Part shown: one piece after another, positions 26,876 through 34,903 of the stretch
Position numbering within the stretch: position 1 is the first letter of the stretch
Layout of the letters: the number at the start of each line of letters is the position of its first letter
NCBI RefSeq assembly: GCF_947500045.1
Contig: NZ_CANMQQ010000011.1
Span: 104,087-168,086 of the forward strand
DNA length: 64,000 bases
Direction: 5' to 3'
Source: an uncultured Ruegeria sp.
GTDB taxonomy: Bacteria > Pseudomonadota > Alphaproteobacteria > Rhodobacterales > Rhodobacteraceae
Made by a program: the position numbers and the translations under genes
The notes under the pieces: model-generated
What the model saw: only the letters and a program-made list of their open reading frames with translations
Database searches by the model: none
What the model was told of the DNA's origin: nothing

Positions 26876-27648
26876 GTTATTTCTCCTTGTTGATGAGTAG
26901 TTTTTTCTTTTTCGAAGTTTTCAAGTAACCGGCCATAACCGGGTATACTGTTCGTAAGGCCTGAATGGGTGACAAGCTGCCAGACCATCGCCTGATTGCT
27001 GGAAATCACAGGCAAGCCTGTTGCGGTTTCTATGCTTTCCAGCACCGTCAACGACTGGAAGTCAGTGCAGGAGACAAAGGTCGCATCGACGCCCCTCGTA
27101 CTCAGCGACGTGGCCACTTTGAAGATTGCTTCCGGGGTCACGCGGCTGATATCAGCCGACCCGGTGATGCCAAAATCAAGTCGATTGACGATTTCGAACC
27201 CGCGCTCAGAAAACGTGTGCGCCATCAGATCGGCGATTTCGCTTTCATATGGGGTGACCATATTCAGACGTTTGGCACCAAGATGGTCGAAGGCCGCGCA
27301 GGCTGCCTCTACAGGGTTTACAACAATGGCTTTTGGCGATGACTTGCGAATTGCGCTGCGTACATTGTCCGGCCCGATAGCGATCGTGCCCGAAGTACAG
27401 CCAAAAACCACAGCATCCAGTTCCACCTCAGGATTGAGGAGATCTACTGCGTCGCTCAGGACCGGCGCCATGTTTGCCAGCTGTTCCAGCGTGCAGTGGC
27501 CTCCAAAAGCAATTCTGGTGGTAAAAGTCAGAGCTTCGCGCGGCAGCATACGCACCAGGTCGCGCTCGATCACCTGATCATTGGCCAGGGCGACAACACC
27601 TATGCGATACTCGCCCGGACTGTTCCCGAATATCTTGCTTGCGTCCAT
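26872..27648 (-). CDS. eutA: Asp/Glu racemase-superfamily protein, EutA/maleate isomerase-like
   Basis: The 258-residue protein has the two-cysteine active site of this superfamily: Cys84 in 'VVFGCTSGTIAIGP' and Cys194 in 'FVSCTDFQSLTVLESIE'. Relatives include maleate isomerase, arylmalonate decarboxylase and EutA of hydroxyectoine utilisation, where a racemising or isomerising role on the stereocentre has been proposed. It lies between two EhuB-like binding-protein genes, an arrangement that supports the ectoine-type assignment. No signal peptide is present, so it is cytoplasmic. Confidence 0.75.
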   Translation of the reverse strand: MDASKIFGNSPGEYRIGVVALANDQVIERDLVRMLPREALTFTTRIAFGGHCTLEQLANMAPVLSDAVDLLNPEVELDAVVFGCTSGTIAIGPDNVRSAIRKSSPKAIVVNPVEAACAAFDHLGAKRLNMVTPYESEIADLMAHTFSERGFEIVNRLDFGITGSADISRVTPEAIFKVATSLSTRGVDATFVSCTDFQSLTVLESIETATGLPVISSNQAMVWQLVTHSGLTNSIPGYGRLLENFEKEKTTHQQGEIT

Positions 27649-27703
27649 TTATCGGCACCTCACAGCCTTATCGGACCTGACCGCTTCGTCAAAGAGACCA
27701 ACC

Positions 27704-27725
27704 GGCCGGGGCTAACACCCCGGCC
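27704..27725 (-). other. RNA stem-loop after second EhuB-like gene
   Basis: GGCCGGGG (27704-27711) and CCCCGGCC (27718-27725) form an 8-bp perfect stem with a 6-base loop, 12 bases past the binding-protein stop on the minus strand. It lacks a U-run, like the stem-loop at 25991. Confidence 0.65.
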
Positions 27726-27737
27726 AGACAATCAACC

Positions 27738-28595
27738 TTAGCCTTCACACAGGTCTGCGGTGCTGCGCGCGGGCAGTTCGCTTTTCTGCAGGCCGTGCGC
27801 CTCCATGATGGCGATATGCTCTGGCGTGCCGATGAACGCGGTCAAAGTTTCGTTAAATTTCTTCACGAATTCGGCCTCGTCCGGGCGGAAAGCATAAGCA
27901 CCATGGGGGCTGGCGGGCTTTCCGCCGACTTCGGCAAAGGGTTCGAGCATTTCAAAACCTTCACCACCGTCGCTGTTCACGGCAATCCGTGCCCCGGGTG
28001 CGTCGATTGTGAACGCAGCGGCTCGTCCTGCACGAACGGCTGCCAGTCCGGTCGGGTTATCGGGCACCTGCATAATGTTGGCATCTTCGACACCAACGCT
28101 CTTGGCCCAGTCGACCTGCGCGGTACCAGCAATCGCTGCCAGCGTCCTGCCAGAAGCGGCGATACTCTCATACGAGCTGCCCAGGCCGTCGGGGTTGCCT
28201 TCTGGCACGATGATGGTGTTCTGAATGCCGAATGTCGGTTCAGAAAAGGCGACCTCACCGCAGCGTTTGGGTGTGACAAACATTGCTGCGGCGACGATGT
28301 CAAATCGATCGGCCTTGAGGCCGGGGATCAGGTTGCCCCATTCCGTGGCCGTCTCGGACTGGACCTTCAAACCCATCTCACCCAGCACATGGCGCAAGAT
28401 TTCAACCTGCTCGCCCACGACGTCGCCATCGGCATTGACGTAGCCAAAGGGCGCAAAGTTGTAATAAGCCACGCGTAGGCCTTCGCCGTTGCCACGTTCT
28501 TCGACGGTTTCGGCCGAGGCCATGACCGGCAGGGCCGCCATGACCAACCCGGCGGCCACTTTCAGAACAGTGCGACGCAGAATATTCGTTTTCAT
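27738..28595 (-). CDS. ehuB: Ectoine/hydroxyectoine-type solute-binding protein (EhuB-like), copy 2
   Basis: The start is the ATG at 28595 ('MKTNILRRTVLKVAAG'), preceded by GGGAGG; the longer open frame upstream is not needed. The 285-residue preprotein has a signal peptide ending near 'PVMASAE'. The mature domain is clearly paralogous to the protein at 26027: 'NLIPGLKADRFDIVAAAMF', 'TPKRCGEVAFSEPTFGI', 'PDNPTGLAAVRAGRAAAF'. Both end in a similar Cys-containing tail ('STADLCEG' here). It is cotranscribed with the EutD-like gene upstream. Differences around the binding pocket suggest a shifted ligand range. Confidence 0.82.
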   Translation of the reverse strand: MKTNILRRTVLKVAAGLVMAALPVMASAETVEERGNGEGLRVAYYNFAPFGYVNADGDVVGEQVEILRHVLGEMGLKVQSETATEWGNLIPGLKADRFDIVAAAMFVTPKRCGEVAFSEPTFGIQNTIIVPEGNPDGLGSSYESIAASGRTLAAIAGTAQVDWAKSVGVEDANIMQVPDNPTGLAAVRAGRAAAFTIDAPGARIAVNSDGGEGFEMLEPFAEVGGKPASPHGAYAFRPDEAEFVKKFNETLTAFIGTPEHIAIMEAHGLQKSELPARSTADLCEG

Positions 28596-28651
28596 TATTT
28601 CCTCCCAGGTAGTTGGTCGAGGGCCGCCGAACTCAGGCGACCCTCCTTCGT

Positions 28652-29815
28652 TCAGGCCTCGATGACCGGAATTTCCCATTCAGCGACCGGCGCTGACAGC
28701 AGGTCCGGTTCGCCAGTTGTTACAGCCCAGTTGTCTTCGGCGTTGATAAAGCCAAGTTCGTTCGAGAAGTTCGGATTACAGGCAAAGACGTTGCCCACCT
28801 CGAAGGTAATATCCTCGAACGCGGCCAGCGATGGGTATTCGGTAGTCTCGATTCCGACACCGTGGCCGACACGGCCCACACCCATGGTCTTGAGACCACG
28901 ATCATCCAGGTATTTGTCAACAACGCGGATAATGTCAGCAGGCGTGTTGCCCGCCATCAGCTGCATATTGCAGTCATGGCGCAACTTCATGGCCCAGGTA
29001 TAGAATTCGGATAATTCCTCCGAGGGCATTCCGACCGATGCGGTCCGCGCCAAATCCGACCAGTAGCCACGATAGCTAACGCCAACGTCAAAGCCCAGCG
29101 TTTCACCCTTTTGAATCACACGGTCAGTCGGTAGCAGCACGATGCCTTTTTCATTGGCGCCCGACAGCACGCACAGCAGCGAAATCTTTTCCGCCCCGTT
29201 TGCAATCAGGTTTTCCCGCAGTATCTGGGCGACCTCGTTTTCGGTCATCCCCGCGCGCACCTGGGTAAAGGTCTTTTTCTGCGCTTCAGCCGAAATGATC
29301 GAAGCTCGTCGCAGATATTCGATTTCCTGTGGCGATTTTACGTTGCGCACCTTCAAGATGATGTCGGCGGCATCGACAAACTCGACTTCTGGCACGCCTT
29401 TCATGACCTCTTGCAGGCCCAGGTAGGAAATACCCAGATACTGTTCGCGGCCGAGTTCACAGCCGATCTTGGCCTTGGACAGGCCGAGGTCTTTCAACAC
29501 ACCGATGATGAACTCGGGGTGGCCCATTAGGCCGCCAGTGGTACGAATATCGGTGATGAACGAAGTCTGTTCGACCTGCGCAACCTCGAACGGCATGGTG
29601 ATCAGCGTCGGATCGCCGTCCTTGGGGATGATGACCATGTACGAGCGAATCTTGTCGACTGCGCACTGCTCGGACCGGTGGCCCGAGTAGTACTGATAGT
29701 TCAGCCGCTCAGTGATCAGCATTGCATCGAGGTTCTTTTCAGCCATTAGCGTGCGCGTCTTTGCAAAGCGCTGTTCGAATTCTTCACGTGAGAAGTCTGC
29801 GTATTGGGGTGCCAT
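28652..29815 (-). CDS. doeA: M24-family hydrolase, ectoine hydrolase DoeA/EutD-like
   Basis: A 387-residue creatinase/aminopeptidase-P-like protein. The catalytic domain has 'LGFDVGVSYRGYWSDLAR' (two Asp), 'GVGRVGHGVGIETTEYP' (His) and 'NAEDNWAVTT' (Glu). The usual EPG metal-ligand position reads 'FACNPNFSNE', so one Glu ligand is replaced. Similar loss of metal ligands occurs in creatinase-like and ectoine-hydrolase members, which open a ring or cleave a C-N bond without metal. Together with the DoeB/EutE-like gene at 32052 it would open the ectoine ring to an N-acetyl-diaminobutyrate. It is first in the long minus-strand unit and shares a divergent promoter with the EutC-like gene. Confidence 0.75.
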   Translation of the reverse strand: MAPQYADFSREEFEQRFAKTRTLMAEKNLDAMLITERLNYQYYSGHRSEQCAVDKIRSYMVIIPKDGDPTLITMPFEVAQVEQTSFITDIRTTGGLMGHPEFIIGVLKDLGLSKAKIGCELGREQYLGISYLGLQEVMKGVPEVEFVDAADIILKVRNVKSPQEIEYLRRASIISAEAQKKTFTQVRAGMTENEVAQILRENLIANGAEKISLLCVLSGANEKGIVLLPTDRVIQKGETLGFDVGVSYRGYWSDLARTASVGMPSEELSEFYTWAMKLRHDCNMQLMAGNTPADIIRVVDKYLDDRGLKTMGVGRVGHGVGIETTEYPSLAAFEDITFEVGNVFACNPNFSNELGFINAEDNWAVTTGEPDLLSAPVAEWEIPVIEA

Positions 29816-29849
29816 AAGAGCCCTGTAATTCTGAGTTGACGTTGAGATA

Positions 29850-29868
29850 ATACTAGATAATATATTAT
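29850..29868. promoter_or_regulatory. Imperfect 19-bp palindrome in divergent promoter
   Basis: ATACTAGATAATATATTAT matches the perfect palindrome at 18471-18489 at 16 of 19 positions. It lies 35 bases upstream of the DoeA-like start and 34 bases before the EutC-like ATG, so one bound repressor could control both directions. The same regulator, probably the GntR/FCD protein, would link this promoter to the ALDH. Confidence 0.6.
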
Positions 29869-29901
29869 TTAACGCAAGGCATTTCTTTAAGGAGTCGCGG
29901 G

Positions 29902-30831
29902 ATGAGAGTTTATTCAGATGCGCAGGTGAAGGATGCTCTTCCGTGGAACGAGCTGATTACGCAACTGCGAGAAGCATTTGCTAATGGCGTGTCGCAACCT
30001 TTGCGGACCGCACACACAATCCCGGTTCCCGGTGAGCCCGACGCCTCGTTTCTGGCCATGCCCGCCTGGGAAGAAGGCGGTAAGCTGGCAGTAAAAATAC
30101 TGTTTATCGCTCCCGGGAATTCCGCTCGGAACCTGCCAGCAGTAAATGCCTCGGTAATGGTGTTTGACGCTGTGACCGGTCAGGCCGAAGCGGCCATGGA
30201 AGGTGGTGAATTGACTGCGCGCCGGACGGCAGCGACCTCGGCACTTGCCGCGGATCTGATGGCTCGCAAAGACGCAAGAAACCTGCTGATCGTCGGTGCT
30301 GGCACAATTGCGGATACCCTAATTTCCGCCCACCGTGCTGTGCGTGACTATGAATCAGTACAGATCTGGGCGCGCCGGCCAGAACAGGCCCAAGCGCTGG
30401 CTGCAAAGTTTGATGACAGCGTAACGGCATCCTCCGATCTTGATGCAGCTATCCCCGAGGCTGATGTGATCGCCGCCGCTACGATCACCAATGACCCGCT
30501 GATCAAGGGCGCGCTTCTGAAAGAGGGCGTGCATCTGGACCTGGTCGGTGGCTTCACCACCGACATGCGCGAAGCCGACAGTGACGCCCTGAAACGTGCT
30601 GCGCGCAGTATCATTGTCGACACTTATGACGGTGCGATGGCTGAAGCGGGCGACATCACCCAACCACTGGCCGAAGGCGCAATAACCCGTGAAGACGTCG
30701 TCGGGGACATGGCCGAGCTTTGTCGCGGCGAGGCTCAACCGCGCACGTCCGATTCACAAATCACTGTTTTCAAATCCGTGGGAGCCGCCATCGAAGATTT
30801 TGTGGCCGCTCGCATGACTGCTGCATCCTAA
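29902..30831 (+). CDS. eutC: Ornithine cyclodeaminase/mu-crystallin family protein (EutC-like)
   Basis: The 309-residue protein has the family pattern: N-terminal 'MRVYSDAQVKDALPWNELI', the substrate Lys in 'GKLAVKILFIAP', Arg in 'GELTARRTAATSALAADLM', and an NAD-binding motif 'LLIVGAGTIADTLISAHR'. Such proteins reduce cyclic imines or deaminate amino acids with NAD(P)H. EutC of hydroxyectoine utilisation belongs here. AGGAG precedes the ATG. It opens the plus-strand unit with the aminotransferase and the EutE-like deacylase. The EutB partner (threonine-dehydratase-like) usually adjacent to EutC is absent. Confidence 0.8.
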   Translation: MRVYSDAQVKDALPWNELITQLREAFANGVSQPLRTAHTIPVPGEPDASFLAMPAWEEGGKLAVKILFIAPGNSARNLPAVNASVMVFDAVTGQAEAAMEGGELTARRTAATSALAADLMARKDARNLLIVGAGTIADTLISAHRAVRDYESVQIWARRPEQAQALAAKFDDSVTASSDLDAAIPEADVIAAATITNDPLIKGALLKEGVHLDLVGGFTTDMREADSDALKRAARSIIVDTYDGAMAEAGDITQPLAEGAITREDVVGDMAELCRGEAQPRTSDSQITVFKSVGAAIEDFVAARMTAAS

Positions 30832-30849
30832 AACCTGACTGGAAAGAAA

Positions 30850-32034
30850 ATGACAGAGTTCAGATTCGCACGCCGCTCGGCCATCCTTGGCAAATCGGTT
30901 TTCGATCATGCCCCGGGCACGATCGCACTCAACTCCGGTGCGGCCTACCCGCCCTGCCTGCCTGACGTAGTGCGCGAAGCGACCGAAGCGGTCGGCCCAC
31001 TGCGCGAAGAGGCCATGCAATATGCACCGTTGATGGGTCTGGACGACCTGCGCGATGAGATCTGCAACTTCGTGGCTGAGGACGGCATCAAGGCCAACCG
31101 TGAAAACGTTTTGGTCACCTATGGATCAAAAAGCGCCTTTGATCTGGCCCTTCGCACCTTCTGCGAGGTCGGGGATGCGGTGATCGTGACCCGTCCGACC
31201 TATATGACCGCCGTGCATATCATGCGTACACACAACGTCCGCTTTATCGACATCGGTCAGGACGAAGAAGGGTTCTGTGCCGATGAGTTGGAACAGAAAC
31301 TGCAAAACATGGAAAACAACGCCGAACAGATGCCAAAGCTGCTGTTCGACGTCCCGGATTTCCACAACCCCACCGGCGTTACGACCTCGCTGGCTCGTCG
31401 CAAGAAGATACTGGATCTGGCGCAGCGCTTCAATTTTGTAATTTGCGAGGACGATCCCTATCGCCGTATCCGGTTTGAAGGTGAGGTGATCCCTTCGATC
31501 AAATCCATGGATAGTACCGGGCATGTCATCAGCCTGGGTACTGTGTCCAAAATCCTGGCCCCCGGGCTGCGCGTGGGCTGGGCCATTGGTGATGCAGGCG
31601 TGATCCGCCGCATGGCGATGCAAAAGGCCGATGGCGGTTCAAACGCGTTTTCCCAGCGGATCGTTGTTCAACTAATGCAGTCGAACAAAATGGCGCATCA
31701 CATCGACGAGATGATTCACCAGATGCGCATTCACCGCGACGCGATGATCGCTGCCTTTGCCGAGCACCTTCCCGAAGCCAGGATTCGCGCACCACAGGGC
31801 GGGTATTTCCTTTGGGCTAAACTGCCAGAAGGAAGTGACGCTGAGCGTCTTGTCGAATTGGGCATCGCCGAAGGTGTCGAAGTGACTTCTGGCCGCCTGA
31901 GCTTTCCCAATGACGACCCGGGTCACTTCATCCGTATGGCCTACAGCTTCATAACTGTCGACGAAATCAACGAAGGTATCGCCAAACTGGGCGTTGCCTG
32001 GCGCAAACTACAATCCAAAGCACAAGCGGCATAA
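30850..32034 (+). CDS. PLP-dependent aminotransferase class I (2-aminoadipate/DoeD-like)
   Basis: The 394-residue fold-type I aminotransferase has the PLP Lys in 'LGTVSKILAPGLRVGW' and the 'NPTGVTTSLARRK' motif. It resembles the standalone aminotransferase domain of MocR-type proteins. In ectoine degradation a transaminase (DoeD/Atf) converts 2,4-diaminobutyrate to aspartate semialdehyde, which the ALDH at 18528 could then oxidise. It follows the EutC-like gene by 18 bases and precedes the deacylase by 17, so it is in the same operon. Confidence 0.85.
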   Translation: MTEFRFARRSAILGKSVFDHAPGTIALNSGAAYPPCLPDVVREATEAVGPLREEAMQYAPLMGLDDLRDEICNFVAEDGIKANRENVLVTYGSKSAFDLALRTFCEVGDAVIVTRPTYMTAVHIMRTHNVRFIDIGQDEEGFCADELEQKLQNMENNAEQMPKLLFDVPDFHNPTGVTTSLARRKKILDLAQRFNFVICEDDPYRRIRFEGEVIPSIKSMDSTGHVISLGTVSKILAPGLRVGWAIGDAGVIRRMAMQKADGGSNAFSQRIVVQLMQSNKMAHHIDEMIHQMRIHRDAMIAAFAEHLPEARIRAPQGGYFLWAKLPEGSDAERLVELGIAEGVEVTSGRLSFPNDDPGHFIRMAYSFITVDEINEGIAKLGVAWRKLQSKAQAA

Positions 32035-32051
32035 TAAGAAGGATCATCCCA

Positions 32052-33077
32052 ATGCCCTGCCCCAAAGTAAGCCTCGCCCCCTCCTGCGAGATCGATCTGG
32101 ACGCCGAAGGTAAGCATCATGGATATGTTCGTATTCAGTTCAGCTCGGACCGATCTGCCTATGGTTGGCTGCCAATGCCGATCATGTCGATCAAAAACGG
32201 TGATGGCCCGGTCGCGGTTGTTATCGGTGCCAACCACGGTGACGAATACGAAGGTGTGTCAGTCACAAACGGCCTGTATCAGGAGCTGGAGCCCGGCGAT
32301 ATCAAAGGTCAGATCATATTTCTGCCCGCCGCCAACGCACCGGCATTCTACGCAGGCCGCCGCACCTCGCCGCTGGATTGGACCGGTGAGGCCAACCTGA
32401 ACCGGATGTTCCCGGGCAACCAGTATGGCTCGCCCACCGAGATGATCGCCTGGTACATCACCAAGCACATTGTGCCACGTGGTGACGCGTTCTTTGACCT
32501 GCACTCGGCCGGTAAATCCATCGACCACCATCCGTCGGTGAAAATCCGCCTGATGAACGATCCTGCCAAGGACGCAATGCAGATGAAATTCCTCGAGCTG
32601 TTTGGCGCACCGTTAGGTATTGTTGGCGACCGGGTGCACGAGACTACCCTTTCGGGTGAAATCCTGCCGTTGGACAAGATCTATCTGTCGACTGAATTGG
32701 GCGGGGCGGGCAAGATCCGACCGTGGATCCGCGATTTCGCCTGGAACGGCATGAAACGCTGTCTGCGTGAGCTCGGTGTCCTGCAAACTGACGAGGTTCT
32801 GCCTGAACCCGAACACAAGGTCGCTCTGAAGGCGATGCAGACCGGCGATCACTACATCTTCGCCCGCAAGGACGGAATGTTTGAACCCCGTGTCAACCTT
32901 GGAGATGTTGTCGAGGACAGTCAATTTGCCGGTTATATCTGGAACCTTAAAGAACCATGGGAAAAGCCCGAGGAGCTGTATTTCAACAAGGGTGGCGTGG
33001 TCTTCTGCAAACGCACCCCGGCGCTGTGTGAGATCGGCGATACGCTTTTCTTCACCCTCAGCGACTATGAAGGATAA
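32052..33077 (+). CDS. doeB: Succinylglutamate desuccinylase/aspartoacylase-family deacylase (DoeB/EutE-like)
   Basis: The 341-residue M14-type zinc hydrolase has HxxE at residues 62-65 ('NHGDEYEG') and a later His in 'FFDLHSAGKS', the three zinc ligands of the family. The C-terminal part ends with a small beta domain, as in DoeB. In ectoine breakdown DoeB removes the acetyl group from N-acetyl-2,4-diaminobutyrate formed by DoeA. Presence with a DoeA-like hydrolase, aminotransferase and ALDH is the strongest support for an ectoine-type route. The AraC-family gene starts inside its last codons (33067). Confidence 0.8.
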   Translation: MPCPKVSLAPSCEIDLDAEGKHHGYVRIQFSSDRSAYGWLPMPIMSIKNGDGPVAVVIGANHGDEYEGVSVTNGLYQELEPGDIKGQIIFLPAANAPAFYAGRRTSPLDWTGEANLNRMFPGNQYGSPTEMIAWYITKHIVPRGDAFFDLHSAGKSIDHHPSVKIRLMNDPAKDAMQMKFLELFGAPLGIVGDRVHETTLSGEILPLDKIYLSTELGGAGKIRPWIRDFAWNGMKRCLRELGVLQTDEVLPEPEHKVALKAMQTGDHYIFARKDGMFEPRVNLGDVVEDSQFAGYIWNLKEPWEKPEELYFNKGGVVFCKRTPALCEIGDTLFFTLSDYEG

Positions 33078-34128
33078 CACCTTCACCGATCCCAAGGCAC
33101 GGTCTCCCTCTCCCTGTTTGTCGCGTCTGAAGGGGCGCGCAGCGATGCTGCGCGCCTTTGACCCCGCCCTGACCAGTGGAGCCGACTGCGTTTCCAAGAG
33201 TTTTGTTTTTCTTTTGTTGCCGGACGCTTCGATGCTGAGCTTTAGCGCCGTAGTCGAGCCACTGCGCATGGCCAATAAGCTGAGTATGCGCGCGGCTTAC
33301 GAGTGGCAAACCGTATCGCTGGACGGTGAGCCGCTGCAATTTTCCAACGGCGTAAACGTGACCGTCAATAGCCGTTGTCACCGGCCTGAGAGGCCCGACT
33401 ACGCTTTCGTCGTCGCCGGTAGCAAACTGAGCTCAGGTCAGGAGAAAGCCGCGGCACGCTGGCTGTATAACCGCTATCGTGCCGGCGCACGGGTTGGTTC
33501 AGTTGATGGCGGAGCACACATCATGGCTCGCGCCGGTTTGCTTGAAGACCGCGACTTTACTCTGCATTGGGAGGATCAGCTCGGTTTCCGCGAAAGGCAC
33601 CCCTTTCTGTACCCCGTAGACCGCCTGTATTGTGAGGATGACAGCGTGATCACATGCGGCGGCGGCATGGCGGCGGCGGATCTGACTCTGCATTTGATCG
33701 AGCACAATTTTGGCCGAGAATTTGCCATGTCCGTATCCGAATTGTGTGTTCATATTGGACTCCGGCAGGGTGAGGAGAGTCCAAAAAATTCGATGTCCAT
33801 GATGCTTGGGTCGCGGAACCCACACTTGATAACCGCCGCCCGGATCATGTCGGACAATTTGAAAGACATTCTACCGTTAGACCTAATCGCTCGCAATTCG
33901 GGCGTGTCCCGCCGGCAGCTGGAGCGGTTGTTCAAAACCTACACAAGCCGATCACCGGCAAGTTTTTATCGTGATCTGCGATTGGAGCGTGGCCGCCAGC
34001 TGTTGCGCGACACCGATTACAAGGTCATCGCCATTTCTGCTGCCTGCGGCTTTTCCAGCGCGACGAGTTTTTCACGCAATTTTCGAAGAAAATTCGGCTT
34101 TTGCCCTATCCAGTCAAGAAAGGTGTAA
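33067..34128 (+). CDS. GlxA/FtrA-type AraC-family transcriptional regulator
   Basis: The start is set at the ATG at 33067, which overlaps the deacylase end. An open frame further upstream lies inside that gene. The 353-residue protein has an N-terminal DJ-1/PfpI-like domain ('SFVFLLLPDASMLSFSAVVEPLRMAN', 'GSVDGGAHIMARAGLL', 'CGGGMAAADLTLHLIE') and a C-terminal AraC double helix-turn-helix ('LPLDLIARNSGVSRRQLERL', 'VIAISAACGFSSATSFSRNF'). Such regulators activate catabolic genes for amino acids and quaternary amines such as glycine betaine. It likely activates this island, adding to the GntR repressor. Confidence 0.88.
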   Translation: MKDNTFTDPKARSPSPCLSRLKGRAAMLRAFDPALTSGADCVSKSFVFLLLPDASMLSFSAVVEPLRMANKLSMRAAYEWQTVSLDGEPLQFSNGVNVTVNSRCHRPERPDYAFVVAGSKLSSGQEKAAARWLYNRYRAGARVGSVDGGAHIMARAGLLEDRDFTLHWEDQLGFRERHPFLYPVDRLYCEDDSVITCGGGMAAADLTLHLIEHNFGREFAMSVSELCVHIGLRQGEESPKNSMSMMLGSRNPHLITAARIMSDNLKDILPLDLIARNSGVSRRQLERLFKTYTSRSPASFYRDLRLERGRQLLRDTDYKVIAISAACGFSSATSFSRNFRRKFGFCPIQSRKV

Positions 34129-34152
34129 CCCCTGACACAGCCCCTTCCATCC

Positions 34153-34677
34153 ATGCCGCAGATCACGGGTCGGACCGCCGAACATAGCCAGAAGGCCCCC
34201 GAAAAGGCGGCGTTGTTTCTGGCGGATGACAAATTTGAAGACTGGTCTGGATTGCTGGCGTTGATGCGCCGGGCATTTTCACTGCACATCGGGAAAGTCG
34301 ACCCGCCCAATACGGCGTTGGACTGCACGGAACAGGACCTGGTTACAAAAGCCAGACAAGAGGCGCTGCTTTTGGCCTTTTCAGGGTCCAAACTGGTTGG
34401 TTGTATGTTCATGCGTAAGCTGCACAGCGCACTCATTCTCAGCCGGTTTTCAATTCTACCTGAAATGCATGGCTCTGGTCTGGCGCGCCTTATGATGGCC
34501 AAAGCAGAGCGGTATGCAATGGCAAACTGCCTGCACGAGCTGGCACTGGAAACTCGCGTTGAGTTACGCTCAAATCAAGATAAATTTGGGGCTTTAGGAT
34601 TTAAGATCGTCGGCGGCCGTGCCCATAAGGGTTTTTGTAAAGTGACTACGTTGAAAATGACAAAGGTACTACGCTAG
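34153..34677 (+). CDS. GNAT-family N-acetyltransferase
   Basis: The 174-residue protein has the GNAT acetyl-CoA binding core: beta4-like 'ALILSRFSILPEMHGSGLARLMMAKAERYA' with the pyrophosphate loop around HGSGLA, and a C-terminal 'ELRSNQDKFGALGFKIVGGRAHKG', the usual neighbour-helix and F/Y-G-F motif. It acetylates an amine of unknown identity. It follows the AraC gene by 24 bases and is the last gene of this island before the ISKra4 element. A role in acetylating or detoxifying an amine of the pathway is only inferred. Confidence 0.75.
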   Translation: MPQITGRTAEHSQKAPEKAALFLADDKFEDWSGLLALMRRAFSLHIGKVDPPNTALDCTEQDLVTKARQEALLLAFSGSKLVGCMFMRKLHSALILSRFSILPEMHGSGLARLMMAKAERYAMANCLHELALETRVELRSNQDKFGALGFKIVGGRAHKGFCKVTTLKMTKVLR

Positions 34678-34696
34678 TAAAACAAGGAGAAGCGAA

Positions 34697-34762
34697 ATGG
34701 AGATGTTTGACTTCGAACTTTTGAAGCATGGATCACAGGAGCGTGCCTTCGCTACGTCTTAA
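34697..34762 (+). CDS. Very short open frame with good ribosome site, possible gene start relic
   Basis: A 21-codon frame (beginning MEMFDFELLKHGSQ) has a strong AAGGAG seven bases before the ATG, but ends at TAA 34760. It may be a genuine small peptide or the first codons of a gene lost when the ISKra4 element arrived 140 bases later. No family is recognised. Confidence 0.3.
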   Translation: MEMFDFELLKHGSQERAFATS

Positions 34763-34903
34763 ATAAGCTGCAGAATGTTGATTGCCACGGCACTGTTACT
34801 GTCTGCACTAATGCTTCTCATACCGTTGGCTCTTTTCATCTGAATCGATCCTCTGTGGTGTCCAGGGAACAGAGAATGAGGAGATGTCAGGGTAATTGTC
34901 ACT

